Positions 25,658 through 33,359 of a DNA stretch of 64,000 bases are shown here, in pieces. This DNA comes from an uncultured Bacteroidales bacterium (GTDB taxonomy: Bacteria; Bacteroidota; Bacteroidia; Bacteroidales; UBA932). How positions within the stretch are numbered: the stretch's first letter is position 1; the number at the start of each line of letters is the position of its first letter. The position numbers were made by a program, and so were the translations under genes. The notes under the pieces were generated by a model that was not told the origin of the DNA, searched no databases, and was given only the letters and a program-made list of their open reading frames with translations. Location of the stretch: NCBI GenBank assembly GCA_934691625.1, contig CAKUTA010000002.1:1-64000 (forward strand), read 5' to 3'.

Positions 25658-25675
25658 TCAAAAACAACTTCTTAA
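25658..25675 (+). repeat. dispersed repeat TCAAAA-CAACTTCTTAA, partial copy
   Basis: TCAAAAACAACTTCTTAA matches, with one extra A, the core also found at 45655-45672 and in altered form at 41829-41846 and 45492-45511 (inverted). Lies in the divergent space between the SusCD promoter and lolD. Confidence 0.5.
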
Positions 25676-25702
25676 TCTCGGCAATCTGCCAGGAATATTG
25701 GC

Positions 25703-25710
25703 TATCTTTG
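25703..25710 (+). promoter_or_regulatory. -7 element for lolD-trmN6
   Basis: TATCTTTG with no good -33 TTG. Predicted start about 25716, 12 nt before the ATG at 25728; this excludes the in-frame upstream start at 25698. Confidence 0.6.
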
Positions 25711-25727
25711 CAGAAAAGACATTGACC

Positions 25728-26387
25728 ATGATGATAGAAGCCCTGAACATAGAGAAGTCTTTCGGAAGCCTTAAAGTGCTGAAAGGCATCGACTTTCACG
25801 CGGAGAAATCCGAGGTGGTGTCCATCATGGGCGCATCAGGGGCAGGAAAATCCACGCTTCTCCAGATTCTCGGTACACTTTCCTCTCCTGACAGTGGCAC
25901 GCTCCGTATAGACGGGACCGATGTCCTCGCCCTCAACCGCAGGCAGATAAGCGAGTTCCGCAACAGAAGAATCGGCTTTGTGTTCCAGTTTCATCACCTT
26001 CTGCCGGAATTCACATCCCTTGAAAATGTGATGATCCCTGCGCTCATAGCAGGAAAGAAAGAACGAGAAGCAAAAGAGGAAGCCCTCAAGCTTCTTAAGA
26101 CACTTGGACTTTCAGAGCGCACCGCGCACAAGCCTTCAGAGCTTTCCGGAGGTGAGCAGCAGCGTGTCGCCATAGCCAGAGCCCTGATTAACCGCCCTGC
26201 AGTATTGTTCGCGGACGAGCCGTCAGGAAATCTGGACAGTGCCACCAAGGCGGAGCTGCACAATCTGTTCTTCCGCCTGAGGGATGAATTCGGCCAGACC
26301 ATTGTAATAGTGACACATGACCCGGATCTCGCAAAAATGTGCGACAGGTCATTGTTCATGAAGGACGGCATATTCGTGGAGCAATGA
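25728..26387 (+). CDS. lolD: LolD-type ABC transporter ATP-binding protein
   Basis: 219-residue ATPase of the MacB/LolD class, expected to power release of outer-membrane lipoproteins from the inner membrane with LolC/E partners (not in this window). Motifs: Walker A GASGAGKS (35-42), Q-loop [10 protein letters not shown], the LolD-type ABC signature [15 protein letters not shown], Walker B VLFADEP, and switch His in IVTHD. Start ATG at 25728 (or the adjacent ATG at 25731) is favoured by the promoter position. Its TGA overlaps the next ATG (ATGA, 26384-26387), so it is translationally coupled to trmN6. Bacteroidales genomes commonly place lolD apart from its permease. Other members of the class (MacB, FtsE) are less likely given length and sequence. 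Confidence 0.85.
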   Translation: MMIEALNIEKSFGSLKVLKGIDFHAEKSEVVSIMGASGAGKSTLLQILGTLSSPDSGTLRIDGTDVLALNRRQISEFRNRRIGFVFQFHHLLPEFTSLENVMIPALIAGKKEREAKEEALKLLKTLGLSERTAHKPSELSGGEQQRVAIARALINRPAVLFADEPSGNLDSATKAELHNLFFRLRDEFGQTIVIVTHDPDLAKMCDRSLFMKDGIFVEQ

Positions 26388-27133
26388 GAACATTCCGATT
26401 CAAGAGATTCGAGGTCAGGAACGAGAAGTCCGCAATGAAGGTGAACACGGACGGGGTCCTTCTGGGCGCCGCCGTGCCTATAGATTCTTCTTGCATTGAC
26501 GTTCTGGATATCGGGACAGGGACAGGCACCATCGCATTGATGCTGGCGCAGAGGATCTCGGACAGGATTCCAGAATGGGAAAAGAATGTGACCGTCACAA
26601 GCATTGACATAGATAAGGACGCGGCAGAAGAAGCAGCCATGAACTTCCGGAATTCCCCATGGTCAGAAATATTGTCCGCCAGGCACATAAGCCTGAAGGT
26701 CCTGGATGCAGAGGAAAGCGGCAGAAAATTCGGCCTCATTGTCTCGAACCCGCCTTACTACGATTCCTCCTTGACAAATCCCGACTGCCGCAAGGCAACA
26801 GCCAGACACACAGGCGAGGCTGAAAGCTGCGGACTTTCGTTCAGGGAAGTCCTCGAGTTCGCCTCCAGGCACCTTACCACTGACGGGCGCGTGGCAGTAA
26901 TACTGCCTGCAGACCAGGAAGCGGCAATGCTCCGGCACGGGAGAATGCTGGGGCTATACCCATCTATGATATTGAGGATAAGGACTGTAGAACGCAAAAA
27001 ACCGGCAAGGATAGTAGCGGCATTCACAAGGGAACGGACACAGGTAACGGAAGATATGCTTACAATAATGGAAAACGGGAGATATACAGAGCAGTACATC
27101 TCCCTCACAAAGGATTTCTATCTTTTCACCTGA
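26384..27133 (+). CDS. trmN6: tRNA1(Val) (adenine37-N6)-methyltransferase
   Basis: 249-residue class I SAM-dependent methyltransferase, homologous to E. coli YfiC/TrmN6, which methylates A37 of tRNA-Val. Visible: substrate-positioning N-terminus [24 protein letters not shown] motif I DIGTGTGT (42-49), the acidic SIDID (motif II), and the catalytic NPPYY (122-126) of adenine-N6 methylases. Full family length. Begins inside the lolD stop codon (ATGA). A convergent gene ends 3 bp downstream. Confident on family and on most likely substrate. Confidence 0.92.
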   Translation: MRTFRFKRFEVRNEKSAMKVNTDGVLLGAAVPIDSSCIDVLDIGTGTGTIALMLAQRISDRIPEWEKNVTVTSIDIDKDAAEEAAMNFRNSPWSEILSARHISLKVLDAEESGRKFGLIVSNPPYYDSSLTNPDCRKATARHTGEAESCGLSFREVLEFASRHLTTDGRVAVILPADQEAAMLRHGRMLGLYPSMILRIRTVERKKPARIVAAFTRERTQVTEDMLTIMENGRYTEQYISLTKDFYLFT

Positions 27134-27136
27134 TAG

Positions 27137-27601
27137 CTATTTATCAGAATTCCAGCGATTTATCTGCTGCCTGCGGAACTCCTCCTCCCCGATGAAAAGC
27201 TTAGCCACCTTCTCCACAGAAAGAATCTTCGTGAACACAGGGACATATTTTGCCTCCACTCCACGCGAATTCTTCATCGCATTCACATATTTGTCCAGCA
27301 GGACGGAGATTTCATCCTCAGACTTCCCGGATTTAAGTCCCTCATCAAGAGCCTTGTAGGCATCCAGCACCTTTACGAATGAAGCCCGGCGCTCACTTTC
27401 CATGCGATTATACACAGGCCAGAACTTTTCAGCCTCCGCAGATGTGAGATCCATTGCAGAAGTAAGATACGCTACACGTTCTGCCCGCATCCTCTCCTGC
27501 CACTGATTATCATGACGATTATCTGCAGATATTCTGAAAGTACTTGACAATAAAATAATTATCATCAATATCACAGCCAGGCATCTACTTTTTGTCTTCA
27601 T
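27137..27601 (-). CDS. periplasmic Spy/CpxP-like sensor linked to an ECF sigma factor
   Basis: 154-residue exported protein: signal peptide (about 1-26, with IIILLSSTFRISA) and a helical mature part containing LTSAEAEKFWPVYNRMESERR, the pattern of the small helical proteins annotated in Flavobacteriia as 'sensor of ECF-type sigma factor', related to Spy/CpxP (LTxxQ). It probably senses envelope stress or a ligand in the periplasm. Start at 27601 gives a standard signal; an alternative ATG at 27613 adds four residues. It overlaps the end of the upstream membrane protein gene (stop at 27585), which in turn follows the sigma gene, so the three form one operon. Confidence 0.75.
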   Translation of the reverse strand: MKTKSRCLAVILMIIILLSSTFRISADNRHDNQWQERMRAERVAYLTSAMDLTSAEAEKFWPVYNRMESERRASFVKVLDAYKALDEGLKSGKSEDEISVLLDKYVNAMKNSRGVEAKYVPVFTKILSVEKVAKLFIGEEEFRRQQINRWNSDK

Positions 27602-28010
27602 GTTCTGTTTCATAATATTCAATATCATTCAGCGTTGTTCCCGAATCTATAAGATACGCAGCCAGGCCCTCCCCGGAGGTGTCGTCACTATAATCTGACG
27701 CCCTATAGATAAGCTCAGGATCTGTGACAGGCACCAGATCCGCAAGGGTGATCTCCTCCATTGCAGAAAGATCTTTCCCCGAACCATATCCGGCTGTAAG
27801 CCTCAGCAGAGCCGTTCCTCCTGTGACAATGATCAAGAAAGCTGCGGCAAGAGCCAGATACGGCTTCAGCTTTTCAGCCATCGACACTTTCACGCGGTTG
27901 TGCGGAATATCTTCCAGACGCGCCTCAAGTTTCCTGAAATAATCTTCCGGAACCCTGTATGGCATCCTGTTTCGGTTATTGTCAATAGTCAGCATATCAA
28001 AATGTTTCAA
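27585..28010 (-). CDS. small inner-membrane protein, probable anti-sigma factor
   Basis: 141 residues: a hydrophilic N-terminus of about 48 residues (PYRVPEDYFRKLEARLEDIPHNR), one transmembrane helix (about 49-72, YLALAAAFLIIVTGG...), and an acidic C-terminal part outside. The VPEDYFxxLEARL motif is typical of membrane proteins encoded after ECF sigma factors in Bacteroidales. It has no zinc-binding HxxxCxxC, so if it restrains the sigma factor it uses another contact. Located 33 bp after the sigma gene and overlapping the sensor gene. Function inferred from topology and position. Confidence 0.65.
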   Translation of the reverse strand: MKHFDMLTIDNNRNRMPYRVPEDYFRKLEARLEDIPHNRVKVSMAEKLKPYLALAAAFLIIVTGGTALLRLTAGYGSGKDLSAMEEITLADLVPVTDPELIYRASDYSDDTSGEGLAAYLIDSGTTLNDIEYYETEHEDKK

Positions 28011-28043
28011 AACAACCTCTTAGACACGCATCAAGCCGGAATG

Positions 28044-28571
28044 TCAAATCAATTCCTTCCTTATTTTTTCGTATGCTATATGATACGATGCCTTCAGCGC
28101 CCCGGTAGAGGTGCCCGTTATACGGGATATATCCTCATATTTCATATCCTCGAAATAGCGCAAAGAAAATACAATTCTCTGTTTATCAGGAAGTTTCTGC
28201 ATAGCCTTCATCAGCTTGCGCTGCGCGGCATCACCATCGAAATAAGGATCATCATCAATCTTCTTTTCCATGTCAACGCTCTTGAGCGTCAGCGCCGCCC
28301 TCACCTTCTGCCTGCGCATAAAATTCAATGTCTCATTCGTGGCAATGCGATATATCCACGTGAAAAGCTGCGCATCCCCCCTGAAAGAAGGAAGCGCAGC
28401 CCACACTTTTACAAATATTTCCTGCACCAGATCATCGGCATCCTCGTGACAGCACACAAAGCGGCGGACATGCCAGTAAAGCCTTTCGCTATAAGCCTTG
28501 ACTATTTCTGAAAATGCCCTTTCCTCTTCACCGTCACGATATAGACAGATTATGTCACCGTCCAGCATCAT
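28044..28571 (-). CDS. RNA polymerase ECF-type sigma factor
   Basis: 175-residue extracytoplasmic-function sigma factor. Region 2 spans about 15-85 with the DADDLVQEIFVKVWAALPSF core and the WIYRIATNETLNFMRRQK helix; region 4 (about 115-170) has the MQKLPDKQRIVFSLRYFEDMKYEDISRITGTSTGALKASYHIA helix-turn-helix pattern. First gene of a sigma / membrane protein / periplasmic sensor operon. A transketolase subunit ends 21 bp upstream on the same strand, so read-through from that operon is possible. Targets unknown. Confidence 0.93.
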   Translation of the reverse strand: MMLDGDIICLYRDGEEERAFSEIVKAYSERLYWHVRRFVCCHEDADDLVQEIFVKVWAALPSFRGDAQLFTWIYRIATNETLNFMRRQKVRAALTLKSVDMEKKIDDDPYFDGDAAQRKLMKAMQKLPDKQRIVFSLRYFEDMKYEDISRITGTSTGALKASYHIAYEKIRKELI

Positions 28572-28592
28572 GCCGCTACGCCGAGACAGCCT

Positions 28593-29546
28593 CTACTTGC
28601 GGAACATAACCTTTCTTGCGGCCTCCGCTATATGCTCGCCGTCCAGGCCGTACGCAGCCATCAGCTCAGCAGGAGTTCCAGACTCCCCGAACCTGTCACC
28701 GCCATTGACATACTCCACCGGGACAGGGACCTTGGAAGCAAGCACCCCCGCGACAAGCTCACCGAGCCCTCCTGCCATGTTGTGTTCCTCTGCAACCACG
28801 ACAGCCTTGGTCTTCAACGCAGAAGCTACAACCGCAGCCTCATCGAGAGGCTTGATTGTCGCGATGTCTATAACTTCGGCGCACACTCCTTCACCTTCAA
28901 GTATTTCGGCAGCTTTCAGAGCTTCCCATACAAGATGTCCGGTAGCTATGATCGTGACATCCTTGCCCTCATTCAGGACATACGCCTTTCCGATCTCGAA
29001 AGTCTGGTTTTCTGGAGTAAAATTAGGCACGGCAGGGCGTCCGAAACGGAGATATACCGGGCCTTCATACTTAGCTGCAGCTATAGTCGCAGCCTTGGTC
29101 TGATTATAGTCGCACGGATTGATGACAACCATCCCAGGAAGCGCACGCATAAGCGCAATGTCCTCCATAGTCTGATGCGTAGCGCCATCCTCGCCAAGAG
29201 TGATTCCTGCATGGGAGGCAGCTATCTTCACATTGGTTTCGCCATAAGCGACCTCCTGACGTATCTGGTCATAGACACGTCCCGTTACAAACTCCGCGAA
29301 GGAGCCTGCAAACGGTATCTTTCCCGTGATAGCCATTCCAGCAGCCACACCTATCATATTGGCTTCGGCTATACCGCACTGGATAAATCTTTCAGGGAAC
29401 TCTTCTGCAAAGGCGTCCATCTTAAGGGAGCCTTTCAGGTCGGCCGTAAGAGCCACAACTCTGGAGTCAGCCTTCCCTGCCTCATAAAGGCCGGCGCCAA
29501 ATCCGCTTCTGGTATCTTTCTTTCCTGTATCTGTATATTTAATCAT
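28593..29546 (-). CDS. transketolase, C-terminal subunit
   Basis: 317-residue subunit equivalent to the pyrimidine-binding and C-terminal domains of transketolase. The TPP-contacting segment FIQCGIAEANMIGVAAGMA (about 52-70) carries the Glu that activates the cofactor, and the C-terminal transketolase domain begins near residue 190 (KDVTIIATGHLVWEALKAAEIL). Together with the N-terminal subunit 19 bp upstream it would make a functional enzyme of the non-oxidative pentose phosphate pathway. Two-gene transketolases are common in Firmicutes and archaea and occur in some Bacteroidales, whereas Bacteroides species generally have the single-chain form. DXP synthase is excluded by length and motif order. 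Confidence 0.92.
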   Translation of the reverse strand: MIKYTDTGKKDTRSGFGAGLYEAGKADSRVVALTADLKGSLKMDAFAEEFPERFIQCGIAEANMIGVAAGMAITGKIPFAGSFAEFVTGRVYDQIRQEVAYGETNVKIAASHAGITLGEDGATHQTMEDIALMRALPGMVVINPCDYNQTKAATIAAAKYEGPVYLRFGRPAVPNFTPENQTFEIGKAYVLNEGKDVTIIATGHLVWEALKAAEILEGEGVCAEVIDIATIKPLDEAAVVASALKTKAVVVAEEHNMAGGLGELVAGVLASKVPVPVEYVNGGDRFGESGTPAELMAAYGLDGEHIAEAARKVMFRK

Positions 29547-29565
29547 GATGATCGTCCTTTATCTG

Positions 29566-30405
29566 TTAATAATCGCCCAGTGTCTCTTCAAGCTGGGAAA
29601 GAGCCTCCTGGCACTGCTCCTGCGATGGAGCCTTTCCATGCCATTTACATGTGCCCGACATGAAGTCAACGCCATGTCCCATATCAGTCTTGAACAATAT
29701 CATTGCAGGTGCGCCCTTATTCTCCCTTGCTTTCGCAAAGGCGTCAAGGATAGAGTCGAAATCATGGCCGTCAGCGACAATGACATTCCAGCCGAAAGCC
29801 TTCCACTTGGCCTCAAGATCCCCCTCGCCGGCAACAGAATCGACCGTACCGTCAATCTGCTGTCCATTCCAGTCCGTCATTGCAATAAGATGGTCAAGAT
29901 GGTGATGCGCAGCGAACATTCCAGCCTCCCAGATCTGTCCCTCCTCGCTTTCTCCGTCTCCACAGAGGACATATACATATCTGTCGTCCCCGTCAAGCTT
30001 CTTGCCGAGAGCCAGGCCGGCAGCAGCAGAAAGCCCCTGACCCAGCGAGCCAGATACCTGCGCAATGCCAGGAAGTCCCTTCTCTACAGACGGATGTCCC
30101 TGAAGACGTGTACCAAACTTTCTGAAGGTGGAGAGTTCCTTGACAGGGAAATATCCGCGCCTCGAAAGAATGGAATAGTAAACCGGAGTAATGTGCCCGG
30201 CAGAAAGAATAAACATGTCTTCGCCCTTGCCGTCACGTTTCCAGTTCACCGGATCAATCTTCATTTCATTGAAATAAAGAGCTGTCAGCACATCTGCACT
30301 ACTCAGCGAGCCGCCCGGATGACCGGATTTGGCGTCCGTGACCATTCTCACGATGTCACGTCTGACCTGAGATGCAATTCTTTTCAATTCTTCGACTGTT
30401 GCCAT
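29566..30405 (-). CDS. transketolase, N-terminal subunit
   Basis: 279-residue thiamine diphosphate-binding subunit. The TPP/Mg motif is complete: GDGESEEGQIWEA followed about 28 residues later by DWNGQQ. Other family marks: SGHPGGSLSSADVLTALYF near the N-terminus, QVSGSLGQGLSAAAGLAL, and the LFKTDMGHGVDFM end. Pairs with the C-terminal subunit that starts 19 bp downstream. A -7-like TATCTTTG lies at 30463-30456 on this strand, giving a leader of about 45 nt. Confidence 0.93.
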   Translation of the reverse strand: MATVEELKRIASQVRRDIVRMVTDAKSGHPGGSLSSADVLTALYFNEMKIDPVNWKRDGKGEDMFILSAGHITPVYYSILSRRGYFPVKELSTFRKFGTRLQGHPSVEKGLPGIAQVSGSLGQGLSAAAGLALGKKLDGDDRYVYVLCGDGESEEGQIWEAGMFAAHHHLDHLIAMTDWNGQQIDGTVDSVAGEGDLEAKWKAFGWNVIVADGHDFDSILDAFAKARENKGAPAMILFKTDMGHGVDFMSGTCKWHGKAPSQEQCQEALSQLEETLGDY

Positions 30406-30495
30406 AATAATATTACGAAATTATTTTATTACTTTTCATTTTCCAATACATTTCCCAAAGATAGCGAAATTTTTCGATACGAAAAGAAAATAACA

Positions 30496-31317
30496 TTATC
30501 TAGTCTTTTCTAGAACGCGATGATACACATCATCTATCACCATTCCTGAAAGCGTCATGCCGAATATAGCGGTGACATGAACCGTTGTCCCGTTTATTTG
30601 GGCTTTCGACGAGCACCACTCATGATTCAGAAGAGACGGGTCGCCAGGCCCGTTCTGAGCTTTCGGACATATGCATTTCTCGGTCCCGCACGTCTGACAA
30701 TGCCCCCTGTTCGGAAGGACCTCATCATCATACACGCACAGGAACTTACGGGAAGGAAAAGTGCCGGCACGCTTCATCTTCTTTCGCAGCGCCGCCCCAA
30801 GCGGGCATCCGCGGACACTCCAGAACTCAGTAACCTTAACCTTCAAAGGATCCGTCTTCAGCGCAGCCCCGAGGGAGCAATAGAATCTAGCCTTGCTTGC
30901 CGTCGCACGCAATATCAGAAGCGCCTTGTCCTTCAACGAATCCACGGCATCTATGACATAGTCGTAGCTGTCAAGGTCGAAAGAATCAGCCGTGTCGGCG
31001 CAATATATCGCCTGAACAGCTTCTATCTCAGCCTTCGGGTTAATCTCAAGCAGATGCGACTTCAGAGCCTCGACCTTCACCATGCCGACAGTCTTCACTG
31101 TAGCCATCAGCTGGCGGTTCACATTGGTGATACATACCCTGTCGGAGTCAACTATAGTAATATGGGTCACCCCGCTCCTGACAAGGCCTTCCGCGCACCA
31201 GCTGCCGACACCTCCTACGCCGAAGATTATCACTCGCGTCCGCGCCAGCTCCTGCATCACATCATCCCCGAGAAGAAGTTCAGTCCTGTTATATATTGCT
31301 TTCTCTATAGTATTCAT
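30496..31317 (-). CDS. tcdA: tRNA threonylcarbamoyladenosine dehydratase (ThiF/E1-like)
   Basis: 273-residue E1-like ATPase that cyclises t6A37 to ct6A in tRNAs reading ANN codons. The Rossmann ATP-binding loop GVGGVGSW is at 33-40, followed by the conserved RSGVTHITIVDSDRVCITNVNRQ that carries the nucleotide- and Mg-binding Asp/Asn/Arg residues, and DAVDSLKDKALL. A Cys-rich stretch (CQTCGTEKCICPK, about 215-227) is present, and the family end VTAIFGMTLSGMVIDDV. Starts 1 bp after the stop of the GH97 gene, so it is co-transcribed with it. Confidence 0.9.
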   Translation of the reverse strand: MNTIEKAIYNRTELLLGDDVMQELARTRVIIFGVGGVGSWCAEGLVRSGVTHITIVDSDRVCITNVNRQLMATVKTVGMVKVEALKSHLLEINPKAEIEAVQAIYCADTADSFDLDSYDYVIDAVDSLKDKALLILRATASKARFYCSLGAALKTDPLKVKVTEFWSVRGCPLGAALRKKMKRAGTFPSRKFLCVYDDEVLPNRGHCQTCGTEKCICPKAQNGPGDPSLLNHEWCSSKAQINGTTVHVTAIFGMTLSGMVIDDVYHRVLEKTR

Positions 31318-31318
31318 T

Positions 31319-33322
31319 CTATTCTTTAGTTATACGGGCAGCCCATCCTCCGCCAGGTGCCATGTGAATCCCGATACGCCTGTCTGCCGGAACAGCAGCG
31401 ACCTCATGCTTGAAATCACGCGCTGCACGATCAGCATTGATGCCGTCACGGAAAATCTCCATTGTCCAGTTTCCATCGCCTAGGAAGCTGAGATCCAGGA
31501 CGACATCCCTGGAACTCCAGTCCGTCATCGAGCCGACATACCACACCTCGCCGCTACGGCGGGCAAGCGTGATATATTCACCGATCTTTCCGTTCACAGC
31601 AACGCTTTCATCCCAGACGACCGGACATTCAGCTATGTACTTAGTGCACAAAGGCTCGTTCATATAGTTGGACGGAGAATCGCAGAGCATATTCAGCGGA
31701 GATTCAAATACAACATACTCGGCAAGCTGGCGGCAGCGAGTTCCCTGGCTCATAGCCTCGGAGCTTACCGGACGATAGTTCTTTTTCGTGGCATTACGCA
31801 TTGCGCCCTGGGTGTAGTCCATAGGACCTGCCGCCATGCGTATGAACGGGACAGTAACATCGTAGGTCACCTGATCGACAACCGGCTGGCTCCACTTCAT
31901 CTGCTCCAGACCATGCACGCCCTCATAATTAACCACATTAGGCCATCTCCTGTTAAGACCGGCAGGCTTATATGTGCCATGGAAATCTATCATCAGGTGA
32001 TACCTGGCAGCCGTTTCAGCAGCCCTCCTATGGAAATCAACCATCAACTGGTCATCCCTGTCCATGAAATCCACCTTGAAGCCCTTGATGCCCATCTCCG
32101 AATAATGCCTGCAGATATTCTCCATATCCCGGTCGAACGCCCAGTATCCCGCCCACAGGATCAATCCTACGCCACGCTCCCGTGCGTATCCGCAGAGCAT
32201 CTCCAGATCAATCTCAGGAACCACCTGCATCAGATCCGCCTTCTTGTTCACAGCCCAGCCCTCGTCAAGAATGACATATTCAATGCCGTTGGCGGCCGCG
32301 AAATCTATATAATACTTATATGTATCATTGTTTATGCCTGCACGGAAATCCACTCCATAAAGATTCCAGGCATTCCACCAGTCCCATGCCACCTTACCAG
32401 GGCGAACCCAGCTGTAGTCTTCCGAAGGATCCGCAGGAGTCCCGAGATTCCATACAAGGTCGTTCACCGCAAGGTGGGCATCATTATCCGTCACCATTAT
32501 TATCCTCCATGGAAATTCTTCCTTTCCGGAGCACCTTGCAATATAATCCTCTCTCGTCTGGACCTCACCCTGAAGCATATTATGGCCGCCCTGCCTGATT
32601 TCTTTAGGATATCCGGCAAACCGTCCGGAAAGGACATGCCCGTTACCTTCATTATAGAGGTACATTCCAGGATAATGCTTCAGGTCCGATTCCGTTATCA
32701 GCACCTTGCACCCGTTATCAGAAGCCACGGCAACAGGAAGAAACGCCAGGCGGTCCTTATTCCACGCGGACAGAGGATGAACAGCGTATGTATTCTCAAA
32801 AGAATTGTAGAACTGGCTCTCCAATGTTTCAGTATGCTGCCGGACATAAGGGACATACGCATTCCAGTCCTTCGCTAACGCAAACTCAGCCCTTTCCCCA
32901 ATCACATTGAAATCCCCCTTAAGCCCGCTCACGAAACGGTACGCCACGCCATCGTCATACGCACGGAATACAAGGGAGAAGTTCTTGAATTCAAGAGTCA
33001 TCTCATTATAGTGATCCCGGACTTCAGACTTCTTGTACATATACGCATTCCAGACCTGGTCAATGCTGGTTCTCCTTACCTTGCGCACCTTGTCATTTCT
33101 CCCGAATACAGTTCCGTCAGATATGGACATTGAAATCCTGGACGGGCTTATCAGCTGGAGCGTATCCTTCGAAACAGAGTACGAGATATCATTGCCGACA
33201 ACCACTGTCGCATAAAGATGACCGTCAGGAGAGATCACCTGATAGGCACCATCATTCGCAGATGCGAACACAGGCGAGATCAATGCAAACGATACAGCCG
33301 CCAGTAGAGATTTTAGTGTCAT
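31319..33322 (-). CDS. GH97 glycosidase, probably a retaining alpha-galactosidase
   Basis: 667-residue family 97 enzyme with signal peptide (about 1-22, ending FASA). N-terminal beta-supersandwich (about 25-270), (beta/alpha)8 barrel, C-terminal beta domain. In GH97 the mechanism can be read from the barrel: a nucleophilic Asp marks retaining alpha-galactosidases and is absent in inverting SusB-type glucosidases. Here GFKVDFMD places Asp at about residue 416, and NYEGVHGLE gives the acid/base Glu at about 467, matching the retaining type. Sits between mutS (37 bp upstream) and tcdA (1 bp downstream), an odd mixture likely read from the mutS promoter. With the GH36 enzyme, galM and galK it supports alpha-galactoside use. 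Confidence 0.87.
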   Translation of the reverse strand: MTLKSLLAAVSFALISPVFASANDGAYQVISPDGHLYATVVVGNDISYSVSKDTLQLISPSRISMSISDGTVFGRNDKVRKVRRTSIDQVWNAYMYKKSEVRDHYNEMTLEFKNFSLVFRAYDDGVAYRFVSGLKGDFNVIGERAEFALAKDWNAYVPYVRQHTETLESQFYNSFENTYAVHPLSAWNKDRLAFLPVAVASDNGCKVLITESDLKHYPGMYLYNEGNGHVLSGRFAGYPKEIRQGGHNMLQGEVQTREDYIARCSGKEEFPWRIIMVTDNDAHLAVNDLVWNLGTPADPSEDYSWVRPGKVAWDWWNAWNLYGVDFRAGINNDTYKYYIDFAAANGIEYVILDEGWAVNKKADLMQVVPEIDLEMLCGYARERGVGLILWAGYWAFDRDMENICRHYSEMGIKGFKVDFMDRDDQLMVDFHRRAAETAARYHLMIDFHGTYKPAGLNRRWPNVVNYEGVHGLEQMKWSQPVVDQVTYDVTVPFIRMAAGPMDYTQGAMRNATKKNYRPVSSEAMSQGTRCRQLAEYVVFESPLNMLCDSPSNYMNEPLCTKYIAECPVVWDESVAVNGKIGEYITLARRSGEVWYVGSMTDWSSRDVVLDLSFLGDGNWTMEIFRDGINADRAARDFKHEVAAVPADRRIGIHMAPGGGWAARITKE

Positions 33323-33359
33323 GATAATGTTTCTTAATCTTTATTATAAATTATTCTTA

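Noticed and set aside
28632..29663. A 343-codon open frame antisense to the transketolase subunits (and similar long frames at 29545-30513 and 31913-32878)
   Set aside because: Shadows of real coding sequence; no signal, motif or promoter; the sense genes carry complete family motifs.
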